Origin: Marasmius tenuissimus
Taxonomy: Eukaryota > Basidiomycota > Agaricomycetes > Agaricales > Marasmiaceae
DNA length: 64,000 bases
Direction of reading: 5' to 3'
NCBI GenBank assembly: GCA_029532415.1
Contig: JAQOTA010000014.1
Location: 62,001 to 126,000 of the forward strand
Numbering within the stretch: position 1 is the first letter of the stretch; each line of letters begins with the position of its first letter. The translations under genes were made by a program, and so were the position numbers. The notes under the pieces are model-generated. The model made no database searches. It worked only from the letters and a program-made list of their open reading frames with translations, and had not been told where the DNA came from. Positions 37,832 through 49,133 of the stretch are shown here, piece by piece.

Positions 37832-40584
37832 CTATGCAGGAAGGAGCTCATCAGTCCACTGATACTGCAATATGGAGAAGATCAGTAGAAATTCTGGACT
37901 TACACCAATCCACTCGAGTAGATTTGTTTTTCCTTGATCAGGAGAGACATCTTCCTGACGGTAATATGGGTTACACAGGTGGAAAACTGAACACCTTTGC
38001 GCGGACTCGAAAAAGGCACAACAGAGCGACAAGAGTTCTGTACCTGGATGACATTGTCTCAACAGCGACGAATGCACCATGTTCAGAAAGATGCCAAACA
38101 CCCGACTGATCATATCCATATCGTATTGTGACTTCTGGGAAAAATCATCCATCTTCGAGATGAAAGCCTTTAGGAGTCGCATGCAGGCGTCTTGATATGC
38201 AAGGTGACTTGGATTGTCTGACTGCTTTCCTCCGCAGGAACAGTGTGTGAAGCGAAGCGTCGAGAGTTCATTCCGCTGAGGTATTTTCGGCGCGGACCAG
38301 TAAGTCCGCCATTGGCCCCCTGAGGTCACCTGGATAACCCAGTGCATGATGTTATCATCGACACTCACATCCGGGGCGCACTCAAGGTGAAGACACTCTG
38401 GGGGTCCCGAAAGTCTGGCCACAAGACCCTCAACAAGGCTGTCCCAGCCCCGCTCTCTGTCAGTGTTGCAACCGCTGTTGACCTGAGGCACATCTTCAGC
38501 CGTGTCGTCGAAGGAGTACTCGCTCCGATCTTCAACAATGTCTCTGTTCTGCTAGCAAGCGGAAACTATCAGTAACATACTGATAGTGAAGGAAACTGTC
38601 ACTCACGTATCCCTGTACCCATGGGAGGTATCTTCGAAAACACGCGGGCCAGCCCGAATCGTTCCAAATAGACGCAATTGGTGCGTGAGACCCAACGGGC
38701 TCGTACGTGGGTCGTGCGTCACGCTGTGATTTCGGAATCCAACCTCCCGGATAATTATGAGTGAAATACACGATAGATTGGACCACAGATAGGAGATCAA
38801 CGTTTTGCAGATGTTCCAGTAAATCCCGAGTTGGTTCGAGAATCGAGGCGCATAACTCCCTCCAATTTGAGAAGAATGCTATGGTTTCCTCGTGGTATAA
38901 CTGATCAAACCTGAATAAATCATAGAGATGAGTCGATCTTCACAGGTTCAATAGGCATGGGAGGCTTCGTACCTGTAAGCCTGAACCTTGCACGGTGTGA
39001 GCTTCTCAAGCCACTGTTGCGCAACGATGGGTTTCTGAGCATCCAGGTCGATGTAGAAGCCCTGTGACCGGCTCTGGTCAAGTAGATAATCCCTGAAGGA
39101 GGTGTGGAGTAGCTTGATTGGGTCGGTCCAGCCACGAATTTGCAGCACAGAGTGCATGCCTCGCAGAGCCAAATCCACTTGCCCCGGGGACAGCCCTAGC
39201 AACAACTCTATATGCACGGGAGATGTTTCCAGATAGTCCACAATGACAAAGATAACAACGAGAATGGCGTGGACTTCTTCAGGGTTGGAATCCAGGATAG
39301 TATGGTATAGTGCATCGAGCTCGGGATAGGGTGACACTCTCGGTCGATTAGCCGGGGAGTTGTCGAGGATGAGACGCAGCTTATCTACGGGATGATTACC
39401 CGAGAGCGTTATGAACCTGAAAACGGTCGCCACGTAGACAAATTGGCTGCAGGACCTATCGACTAAAGTCCCAAAATCTTCCTGCGAAGGCCAAGGGTTC
39501 GGGAAGCGGACATGTTTGTACTTGGGGTTGTCGACAATCTCTCGGAATTGGTGGTGGCAGTACGTGATGATGTCCTCGAATGCTTTGTCCACCACGATGA
39601 CCTTTAAAAGTCTACGGAAGCACTCAGCGCTGAACGCTTCCTTGATCCAAGCTTCTGGACGACTGCAGATGAGAAAACGCAATGGGAAGTGGGGTGCATG
39701 CTGAACGGCGTCTCGGATCATGCTAAGAATGCGCAGCTGGGTGGCCTCGTCACTGCACTCGTCAAGTCCATCAATAATGACGACGTTCGAATGTGATACT
39801 TGCACTGGCGCGACAGGTAATAGAGCGGTCAAGAGCGCCCAAAATACGTCCAGTAGCACGACGTTCGAGAGCACTAGGCACAGTGTCTGCAAGAGGAAAG
39901 CCAACAGGCATCTCTGCCAACTCGAACTCGGATTCAAGACGGGGTCGAGGAAGGGGTCGAGGACGAGCGCTCGGAACTGGTCTTCCAGCCTCGCTTCCAA
40001 AATTCTAGGATCTTTTGAAATCCTACGTTCGATGAGGGGTTGCATGTCCGGCATTGTTGAGACTAGACCGTGTGCTACGGAAAGCCACAGGGCTTGGGGG
40101 TTGTTTCGCTTCGGGTCGGACCGAAAGAAGAAGAAAGAGGAGACCAGGAGGCCCTCCTGTTCGCAAGCCTTGGCGGCAGACATCGCAATGGCAGTTTTTC
40201 CAACGCCCGCAGCTCCAGTAAGCCAGCAAAGAGGGCTCCCTTGCTCTCCGGCCTGCTCCCACTCGTGTATCATCCTGCGAAGTTCCACACGAGTCCCTTC
40301 AAGGCACTCCCCTCGTTCATACTGCTGTTCCGCGGTGTGTGAGGCTCCAACGCCTGCGACTTTATCCCAAAGCGTTTTGTGCGCTGCCAAAGAACCAATT
40401 AGGAATAGTTGCTGGTTAGGTGGCTGAGGGGGGATAACTCACGATTGGGACGCGAAGCATCATAGTGCCTCACATAGTCACCGCTGACGGTGACAATCTC
40501 GCTCGCGATGTTCTGATCTCGTCCATGGTTGATATTCCGTTGGCTGAGCCCAGTGTGATGTCGGTTGTCTACCATGATCTGCAA
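37832..40584 (-). CDS. NACHT-domain NLR-type protein with unrecognised C-terminal domain
   Basis: Four exons (40584-40443, 40383-38973, 38910-38607, 38548-37832) joined in phase by 58-62-nt introns give 857 residues. The leader NINHGRDQNI and the block KVAGVGASHTAEQQYERGEC match the NACHT-kinase paralogue. NACHT core: Walker A GAAGVGKT (~104-111), Walker B VVIIDGLDECSDE, sensor LRFLICSRPE. The helical region ends at VQAYR, the same splice position as in the paralogue. From there this protein runs into a different C-terminus (FDQLYHEETIAFFSNW, VYFTHNYPGGWIP, THCSCGGKQSDNPSHLAYQD) with no kinase motif and no WD, ankyrin or TPR repeats that I recognise. Just before Walker B there is an extra ~26-residue hydrophobic segment containing a second, degenerate NVVLLDVF copy of the Walker B strand. 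It is probably an intracellular sensor ATPase; ligand and output are unknown. Confidence 0.8.
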
Positions 40585-42264
40585 GGATGTCGGGGTCGTG
40601 AAGACCCAAAAGATGGAGAAGGGGAGGGTACGAAATTGTGAAAGTAACCTGCAGGCAGAGAAAGCGGGGGACGGTGGTGGTGGTTCCAGTGCAAATCACG
40701 CAGGGACCTCAAGCGACACCGCTGGCCCGCACATGTCCAGGGTCCACGACGTATAACTTCCCAGGATCTGCGGCTCGCATGAGGTCTGCATGAGGCCTCA
40801 AAGATATATTTGCTAGATATCGCAATCGCTCATTTCATCTTTGGGAAAGACAGAGATCAAGGTTATTCATTGCAGTGATCTGATCGGAAGGTCAGCCAGA
40901 GGAATTAGCAATACGAGGTCGAACGCACCTAGGTATTTACACGCTTATTCAACGCGGGCTTGTTCTGAACCACAGCTTTGATTGGCAAAACACTGACGCC
41001 CTCCTGAAACAACATCTTCAACCCTGCCCGTCCGTCTTCGAAGCTCCAAACCAGCGATACCCAAGGATCCACCTGGACCCACTTGGGCGAGAATAGCACG
41101 GCAGATGAGTACATCGATGAAGAGGTAAGTAGCGATGGGTTTAAGATCGCGAGTGATGATGTTTTGAAGGAAGTTGAAGAGGGAAGGATCGGTCGATAGC
41201 TCGACCCAGAACGACTGAAACGCCGTTGATGAGAACCCTAACGAAAGAGAAATGCAGAAAGGAAAGGCGCACACTAGTCTAGTCGTCGTAAACTACGTAT
41301 TCAAGCGCTTCCCCGTGATACCCTATAACCCCACCGCACTCATATATGCCACAAACACGCAACCGTCCGCCCAGTTGTCTAATCCGGATCCGCACATTTG
41401 TCTGCGAATGTGGGTGCGCCTGATGGCGCCATGAGGAGAGCTTGCATTGATGTGCCTGTGGGGAGCCAATAGCGCTTGTAGTCACTATATCGCCCTGTTG
41501 ATCAGCGAGGTGGAATTGGGCGGGAAAGGGCTACTGCAAGCTACCTTCAGAGCGTTCATGAGAGGCAGATGAACGGGAGGTAGGTGAAAAGCGTACATGA
41601 ATACAGCTCTCAGCGCTCAGCTTGGAACCAACACCAGACAAAGATGACAGATAAGTGGACACAGTCGAGAAAACCCGCCATGAAACAGTAGGCGGACAGA
41701 AGAGCAGTACAATGAACTGGTTCGATATCGTCCTTCAGCCAACGCATGGTCCTAGACGTATCGGTGACGCTGAACGGCAGCATTCCACGATGACTGGTAG
41801 TAGTGTTTTTTTTGTTGTTGTGGTAGGCGGAACGTATGCTTTTGAACCACCTTGGGAAATCGAAAGCTACTGTGAGCTATGTAAGAGCGATTAAACAGGT
41901 TAGTGAGATGATAACGATAGATGCTCAAGGAAAACGCGCCTGGATGGTGATGCTAGCTGGTGACCATACCAGACTACGACGGCACGATGAGCCACGATTT
42001 GTAACCCTTGAACTTGAAGGCTGATCCATGGGTTGCTAGAGTTGCATGCGAGACGAAAACATTTGTATTGCCTGTAATTTTGGGTTAGAGAAACAGAAAC
42101 GGTCAAAGAATTTCCGTAGAGAGTATGACTCACCTACCCACGATGTAACTAGACAATGATGCTGTGGTGTATATGGTAGAGCGTAGAAGGGTCAGAGTGG
42201 TACTGTCCTGAGGGCGAGGTCCAAAATAACGATGCAAAATTCGAATCGTGGTCGAGATTCGAGA
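40585..42264 (-). pseudogene. Decayed gene fragments upstream of the second NACHT gene
   Basis: This is the counterpart of 29,133-31,440 (see the shared ILAxxGPGxxLGIAG and YxDxKRxW motifs), shorter and also broken. The last ~130 bp, next to the MULE end, resemble 8,040-8,230 (CACCACAGCAT[C/T]ATT and ACGCTCTAC), so the MULE landed in a copy of that dispersed sequence. Confidence 0.45.
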
Positions 42265-42440
42265 ATCTTGGGCACTCGCACCCCCGCGACCAGGTAATGA
42301 CATAAGCTTCCCACACTCGGTAATCTCCGAGATCACTCGCGACCAGGCAACCTCGATATGGGACCCATCCTCGTCTACACCTCTGCATTCCCGTAGCTAA
42401 TCCATGTACATAGTCGCCTTTGTACTGTCTTTGTATGTAC
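42265..42440. repeat. Left terminal inverted repeat of the MULE
   Basis: Reverse complement of the right end, with a handful of substitutions. The transposase stop codon (42397) lies inside it, so the terminal repeat is partly coding on this side. Confidence 0.7.
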
Positions 42441-45400
42441 GCCTCATTTTTCTTGCTGACAGCTCTCCTTCAATGTCTCCGCCTAGCTTGTCTATCGTGT
42501 CCCACGCACGTTTGATCCCCTCATACATCTTCGGATGAAGTCCTTGAGGGGCCTGAGCTAGGGACATAATGGTACGCCAACGTCCGTTCATGTGATCAAC
42601 CTGAGCGGGAGAAACGAACACTCGCTGTGAAATTGAACTTTGAGCCTATTTTAGTTCGTCAGAAAACCATCAGAAAACTTACCGCAGTGTCGGTAGAGTC
42701 ATCAAAGGGCTCCGGCATGTCGTCGAACTCGGGGCTGCTCGAGTCCTCGTTACTTAATCCTTCCTCCAATAGTTGCTCTTCTATCTCGTCCACGTCGTAG
42801 GCAGAACTAGCAGTATCAAACTCAGAACTCGCCCGACTTGAAGTTCTGCTGTGAGTCCTGCAAACCGTCCGACTCTGTGTCCCAATAATAATCATATCCA
42901 CCTCTTCCTCATCTTCGTTATCGGAAACAGAAGACTCTGCCGTTGTGTTAATACCCGGGAGATTGTAAAATGGAGGATAGTGGTTACGTCGGAGGCTGTG
43001 GAAGAAAAGGACAGGTGTGGATATCTTCAGTCCCAGTGCTTTCCTGACAAGATGCTTGCAAAGCAGGAAACGGCTGATAAGATAGGAGGGACAGCTGCAA
43101 ACCCACTTCTCGAGGGAGGTGTAGTATCTTTCGTTTTGTCCGTCTGATTCAAGCTCGGCTTCGAGCTCGGCCCTGTCAATGTCGGTAACTTGCTTCTTCG
43201 CTAACTCTGCCAATTCCCGCTCGTACCCACGCTGGCTATCTGGTTTAGCATAGTTTTTCCACAGTGCTCGCCACTCGCGCTTCCAAGGCGAAAGTGGGAT
43301 AGACCTTCCCTGGCGGCGCAGACCCTTCAAATCGACTATCTTGCGCTGCACTCGTGGCAACAAGTACCGTAAGACGACGTGAACAACAAGGTCAAGCCGC
43401 GGCCGGTTGAATTGAGGTAAGTCGTGTCGTTTGAGAGCTCGCCATGTGCTCTCAACAATCATGGTAGTTTTGATCCTTGGAATTGCCTTACAAGCTGCTC
43501 GTGCCCATAGGACCCACTGCTTTGGACTGTACCATCGGTTCCACAGGTACGACCATGCCTGTGCGAGATTATTTTCCCGGCAGTAGCGATACATCTCCCT
43601 CGTGGCCTCGGTCCATATTTCATTAGAGTTTCGCGTCCTTCCAGATTCATTGATTGGTATCGTCTCGTGAAGATGTAAGTGACGGCGGAAGAATTCTATG
43701 ATGGCCGGACGATGCTCAGGCGGGCAAAACTGAGGTAGGGCTTTCAACCCTTTCATTGCGGGTGGCGAGGGCCACACCTTGATTTCGCGACTCCCTTGCC
43801 TCAGGATAAGTAGAGCTGGCCGACATGTCTTCTCCTAGAGAGAACCGGGAGAACAAAAATGATGTGAGCCTCCATTTCTGTTTGTGTCAACAATTGAAAC
43901 TGACCACGGCCTGCTCGATTGTTGTTGGAGCAGCAGGTTTCGGCTCACACTCGCCATATTTAATGGCTTTGAGCTCGTCTTCAAGTACCTTGAGGTCGGC
44001 TTGAAGTTTTTCAATCTTGGCGTTAGACTCGTCCTCCTTGATGGCGCTTGTCGCGACAAGGTGTGCCTTCAGTGATGCTACATTGATCCTAACCTTCAAA
44101 GGTTCTGTGGGCCGATCCTCCTCAGCATCCTCCTCATGAACCCCATCCTCTAGCCAGCCTATAGTGACGCCAGGTGCCCATGTCGGATCGATAAATTTGA
44201 AGATGGCATGTGCCTTACGTGGATCATAAGATGCCGGGGGTCGGTTCTCGGTAAGCCGTTTTTCCAGGTAGCGAATCGCGTGCCAATAACATAACTGGTG
44301 TTTGGCGTCAGAGAAAACATGTCTACAGGTGTTTATCTCTGAGGTGTCCTTGTCAGAGAGCGTGAAGATGATATTTGGGCAGCGGCTTTTCGTAAACTTG
44401 AGTAGGTCACGAAGAAGTAGATCTTTTGAACCCTCTGGTGCGGTCTCATCATGAGTTGTGAACATGAAAGCTAAGGGGATAGCTTCGCCATTCCTCTCTG
44501 CAATAACGGCATATAGCTCACAACCAAGGGCATTGGTTTTCCCTTACGAATGTGTATCCAACAGGGTAAGAGTGAGTTCAAATTTGATACCAGAAGGGAC
44601 TTACATGTTGAGTCAATAGCTATCTCCTCAGTATCCTCCGATACTTCATCAAGTATCTCCTTGAAGCCAAATGCAACAGTTGAGGTTCCTTGGAGCTCCC
44701 GGATGGGAATGGACTCAGTGGTATGGTCCTCTGTATACTTCTCGATGAGTGCTATTGCCGAGATGATCTGATCCTCGTCTAGACGCCACTGGTGTTGGCT
44801 CAATCGTGTCCATTCTCTGTAGACCTGTTTGCGAGAAATCTCTGTCTCCGGGTCATCTTGGAGGATGCTACTCCAGATCTTGATGTTAACCACGGTGTCA
44901 GTATCCCAATTGACAATCTGGAGAACTGAAATCAGCCCGGCTACTTACTTTTGATGCCGGTAAGTCATTCTCAACTCCCTCACGTATCATCTCCTTATAG
45001 TGTACCGGAATACCAATGTCAACATACCCAGGGTGAGGGTGGTGGCGCAGCTTGATACGAGCCTCTCGAGGCACTCCAGTCCGCATCTTGACCAGTAGGT
45101 ATCCTTCACAGTTGAACCGTTTCATGGCCGTACGCTCACGCTGCCTCTCGGGATCGGGATGAAGGCGTGGTTTGGTGACCTCCTTCTCGTTCTGTGCGCA
45201 GAAAAACTTGAAGGTTTTCACCTCCGGGTCTGACTTGCTTGGGCGTGTCTCCTTGTATCTGCACATATAATTCATCAGATGTAAGTCAGCGCTCCATAGT
45301 AAAACAATTTAGTATCCCTAATTCTGATTGTGACCTACATGTAGCGGTACCCGGTGTCTTCATACACCTCTCGAGCAATCCGTCGTGCAACCAACTCAAT

Positions 45401-45974
45401 TGGTACTCCCATACTCATATCATCTGCATCAAGACTGATCTCATTTTCATCCGCTACCTCCGTCCCTCCGTCTGCTTCTTGCCCACAGTCCTTGAGCTCT
45501 GCAAGTAAGATGCTGAGATCCACAACAGATCTCAGGACAAAAGCTTTGTCCTTGTCCTGCTGTAATATCTCGAGTACTTCCTCCCATTTCATTTCAATCT
45601 CTGGTATATCATCCCATCTCCAGATTGGTGAGTGGCCAGATCCTTCTGCATTTGCTTCCTCCCCATTTCCTGCAGCTGAGGAATTGGGTTCTGCCTTTGC
45701 TGCGGCCTTCTTCATTCTGGCGCGTTTCTGGTGAACCTGATCCTTCTCGTCACAGTCATGGCATTTGGTCTTGTATCCCATGCCTTTTGATTGACGTGGA
45801 AAGGTCCTTACTGCGCCAACATAGCGGCATTGACGACACCTTCGAACCGAATCAGGGTCTGGCAGTTGGCAGTACGCGTTCCATTTCCATTGTGTTAAAT
45901 TTCAATCAAATACTGAGACATATCACAGAGTGAAGGTCCTCACCAGGAAGAATCTTTGAGCTGGACAGTGCCAT
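42397..45974 (-). CDS. MULE transposase with SWIM zinc finger
   Basis: Seven exons (45974-45944, 45858-45339, 45258-44949, 44917-44605, 44542-43905, 43834-42683, 42624-42397) total 3192 nt, 1063 residues, with no internal stop. The intron between exons 3 and 4 (31 nt) is unusually short and its border is uncertain. N-terminal zinc motif: CRQCRYVG..TKCHDCDEK. Next comes a FAR1/WRKY-GCM-like DNA-binding segment (FFCAQNEK, MKRFNCEGYLLVK, KLRHHPHPGYVDI). The catalytic core has EIAIDSTWKTNALGCELYAV (first Asp), FTLSDKDTSE (second Asp) and the CYWH motif; then the SWIM finger WVCSCPSYLISRFLLCKHL (CxC..CxH). It excises and reinserts the element by acting on the terminal inverted repeats. Element A is inserted 4 bp upstream of the predicted ATG, so the gene is separated from the right end, where its promoter would lie. 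Confidence 0.8.
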
Positions 45975-45982
45975 ATTGGAAG

Positions 45983-46320
45983 TGATGAGCCAGCATAGTT
46001 AAAGTGCACAGTGGGTATAACGAAGTAAACCTCACATGGGTAATACACAGAGTGTTCTTGTAGTCTTGAGATGCTTGAGAAGAGGTGATAATCGAGTAGA
46101 TTGTCCCAAGGCTTAAGGCCTTTCGTCCAGTCTTTTATACATAAGTTTCTGGTACATGTAATGAGTATTACACTAACTGAAACTACTACTAGAAGTAGGT
46201 ATTCGGCCCTAAAGGCATAAAAGACATTAGTACTGTGTAAGTACTTCTACCATGAATGGTAGTATGCTTGGTGAGCATAGTCGTGTTTGCCTCATGTATT
46301 GGAGGCTCTACTTATGCTAT
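45983..46320 (-). repeat. Element A, truncated 3' LTR
   Basis: 338 bp nearly identical to 49134-49471 (C/T difference in GATTGTCCYAAGGC). The part that would carry U3 and the TGTTGAAC end is missing. Confidence 0.85.
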
Positions 46321-46619
46321 GTCAGGAATGCAGCAAGTGACTAGGAAACCCCTCAGGCCACTGTCAAGGTCAAGGGAGCAAAGAAGAGTAGATAGACTGT
46401 GAGTAGGACATAGACTACACAGTACATGCTGGAAACAAGCACTATGTGACGAAGTTGTCAGACTGAGGAACTATCTACAGAGGCCATGAGTATATATGAC
46501 AGAACCAAGCTGTACTATGACCATGGGAATGAAGGTAAAAGAGGATAGATGAAAGAACAATGATCAAGATCAAAGGAATGTTGTAGAAACAAGTAGAACA
46601 TCAAAGAATAACTTGTACA

Positions 46620-48122
46620 TCAGGAAGAGTCACTATCAGGTTCTGTTGGAGTATCAGAGATGTACACCAAAGATGGTATCTCGTCTCCATCGCTGTCTAT
46701 GTTTGAATTGGAAATAGTAGCCGAAGCGATAGCTTCTTCTACTTGTCGAACCTGTTCATCTAGTTGAACAGTTCGTCTATTGTTCCATTCTTGTACAGAG
46801 ATGTGTCGTTCAAGACGTCCTTCTCTGTCAGCAGCGATTCTCTCCTCTAGGCGTGCTTGTTGAAGATCATACGTGTTTTGGAACGGGTTTGGTGCAGATG
46901 TGCTACCAGTGGGGTAGTGGTAGGACATATGAACGTTTACTGGCCCAGCCATTTCATGTTCAAAAACTGAGCTGATTTGCTCGTTTACTGCATTAATTCG
47001 ATTCTGGTATTCAGAAGGTTTCTCAGAAGGTTCAAATACCGCAGTATGCGATTGTTGCCCCCCTTTTTGAGTATCCTTCTTCTTTCCTTTGCCTTTACCT
47101 TTGCCCTTTCCTCCTTTCTTCTTCCCTTTCTTGGGAGAAGATCCACCTTGGTTCTGATTGTTCTGGTTCTGATTGTTGTTTTTATTATTGTTCTTCTTTT
47201 GATTCACAGAAGAACCAGAACGAGACTGATCAGACCATTTAGGAGGAGAGTTAAATCTATTAACACCAGAAATTTTGGCGTTATGGGCAGTGTAGGCAGC
47301 AGGACCAGAATGAATTCCATTCCTTCTATTCCATTCATTCGTAATTGCAGCAATCAAATCGGTAGGTTTAAGTTCTTCCTTCTTCATACGGGATACTTGC
47401 TGCTTGAAAAGCTGCCAGCGCTTTTCATTAAGCTTGGCTGTGATCATAAGGCACAGCAAATCGTCCGCAATATCTACTCCATGATCCTTAAGTTGGTCCC
47501 GAACAGTCAGCATGTAACTGATTCCTGGGACTGGATTAAGGTGTTCAGGAAGTTGGACGTTATGCAAGTCCGTATACAGATTCATCATCTTTGAAGAAGA
47601 TTGAACTCCAAACGTAGATTTGAGTTTAGATAAGGTTGAGACTACCGAAGTTTTATCAACATGCGCGTCGTGAGCACGACAAGTTCGCATTTTGATAATA
47701 CCAATTACTTTGTTACGCCTAGAAGTCCACTCAGTTAGAGCGGTAGCTTCCCCTGAAGTAGCAGGAGAGGATGTTTCAGGCATTTCTTCATCCAAGGCTT
47801 GAGGTATGCCTTGGGTAAAGAGGTAACCCTCAAGTAATCGGTACCAATCTTCGAAATTCAAACCATCATCTAGCAAAACTGGAATGATACTGATTCCTCC
47901 TGACCCAGCAGGAAAGTTGCTGTCCGCAACCTGAGAGTACAACGGTTCTGTATTGTAGTTAAAAACTTCTACAGAATTTTCTACTTCCGTTCCTAAAGTG
48001 TATCCCGGCGTGTTGCAAACAAACGTCGTTGGAGGATTACCACTTGGGGAATGAGAAGCAGACCTTGATCCTGATTGAGACATATTGAGGTCTGCCAAAA
48101 GTCCCGTGAGCATACTCTTCAA
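46620..48122 (-). CDS. gag: Gag-like protein of element A
   Basis: 500 residues. The N-terminal half has the UBN2/gag fold typical of copia elements: FNFEDWYRLLEGYLFTQG-like core, then WTSRRNKVIGIIKMR, then TVRDQLKDHGVDIADDLLCL. A basic low-complexity tail follows (KGKKKGGKGKGKGKGKKK after an N/Q-rich stretch). No CCHC zinc knuckle is present; the basic tail probably binds RNA instead. It ends in an acidic segment (DSDGDEIPSLVYISDTP) that aligns with the middle of the element B Gag (SMPSLVTLSETDE). It stops there, so it lacks the last third of that protein. It would form particles only with a pol supplied by another copy. Confidence 0.75.
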   Translation of the reverse strand: MKSMLTGLLADLNMSQSGSRSASHSPSGNPPTTFVCNTPGYTLGTEVENSVEVFNYNTEPLYSQVADSNFPAGSGGISIIPVLLDDGLNFEDWYRLLEGYLFTQGIPQALDEEMPETSSPATSGEATALTEWTSRRNKVIGIIKMRTCRAHDAHVDKTSVVSTLSKLKSTFGVQSSSKMMNLYTDLHNVQLPEHLNPVPGISYMLTVRDQLKDHGVDIADDLLCLMITAKLNEKRWQLFKQQVSRMKKEELKPTDLIAAITNEWNRRNGIHSGPAAYTAHNAKISGVNRFNSPPKWSDQSRSGSSVNQKKNNNKNNNQNQNNQNQGGSSPKKGKKKGGKGKGKGKGKKKDTQKGGQQSHTAVFEPSEKPSEYQNRINAVNEQISSVFEHEMAGPVNVHMSYHYPTGSTSAPNPFQNTYDLQQARLEERIAADREGRLERHISVQEWNNRRTVQLDEQVRQVEEAIASATISNSNIDSDGDEIPSLVYISDTPTEPDSDSS

Positions 48123-48375
48123 ATATAGAAGGGTGGAGCCAAGAGAGTGTCAATCGACGAAGGCTTCTAAGAAGCACCCATAAATAAATAGGGTTCGATG
48201 CACACCGAGAAATGCTCCAAAGGTCTAGGACTTTTAACAGGCTGTATGCGTCAAGCAGATCATGGGGTGTACCGCGTGCAGGTAGTGCAGGGGAGTTAAT
48301 CTGGTTACGAAGCCCTGCCCAATTGCTAGGGTCTTACAACGTTCCCAGTGTGTATCGGTGTCTGGTGTCCCATCG

Positions 48376-48404
48376 TGCTATCTGGTCTCAACCCCAGACT
48401 AGCA
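48376..48404 (-). promoter_or_regulatory. Element A leader hairpin
   Basis: On the minus strand TGCTA-g-TCTGG pairs with CCAGATAGCA around an 8-nt loop (GGTTGAGA). The same structure lies in element B with the outer T-A pair replaced by C-G. Position between primer site and gag fits a packaging or dimerisation signal; the role is inferred. Confidence 0.6.
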
Positions 48405-49119
48405 AAAGTATGAGTGATCAGCTCATACTATCTGAATGACCCATAGAAAGTTATTATTAAACCTAGTCATCCATATGAATTGAGTTCATGCACCCTCTGC
48501 CTTAGGCATGTCGGTGTCCAGAAAGCAATCATAGGTGAGTTAGAGTTTAACAATAACGTGGAAGAGAGGGGTCATCAGGAGGGGAGTCCCTGTACATACT
48601 AAAATGGCCATGCGATACCGTAAAATTGTATAGTATCAAAACCTAGTTGTAAGGAGATCAAATCTCCCAGCATGTATATCATGCCCGGTCTTTCGACCGT
48701 CAGGAATCATGGCAAGTTGGTTTATAAGCACAACCCCATAGACCCCTAAACGATGCCTCATGGTGAGGATCATCGCCAACCATTGGTTTTCATCGGCATT
48801 AGGCAGTGATAATATAAGATCAAAGCCCAATCCGGGTTATCAGCAGGGAGACAGAGCCGCTTACGTGGATAGGTCTATACCGAAGAAGATGAAGCCAAAA
48901 CAGTATGTACATGCGTTCGTGCAACATGCAACAGTACAGGGATGAAGTGGATAGGTGTAAAGGGAACTAACAACCCTTGACCTTGACACCAGACGATGAC
49001 AAGCCCAACATCGCTAGAGACTTCCATAACCCATGTAGGTTACAGGTCGTCCGCTAGGATGGTGGCGACACACGGGAGCTAGGCTACTCCGATCTTAACA
49101 TCGACCTGACCACCGCTTG

Positions 49120-49133
49120 CGGGGCCCATAACC
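49120..49133 (-). promoter_or_regulatory. Element A primer-binding site (initiator tRNA-Met half)
   Basis: Immediately inside the 5' LTR the minus strand reads GGTTATGGGCCCCG. This is complementary to the anticodon arm of initiator tRNA-Met (GGGCCCATAACC), as in Drosophila copia and yeast Ty5, which prime from an internally cut tRNA. Confidence 0.65.

Noticed and set aside
39720..40427. Plus-strand ORF of 235 codons
   Set aside because: Antisense of the NACHT core; the same antisense ORF pattern appears over the paralogue at 28365-28871.
46977..47594. Plus-strand hydrophobic ORF of 205 codons resembling a membrane protein
   Set aside because: Antisense to the Lys/Gly-rich and N/Q-rich parts of Gag; Leu/Ile/Phe runs arise from reverse-complemented Lys/Asn codons.
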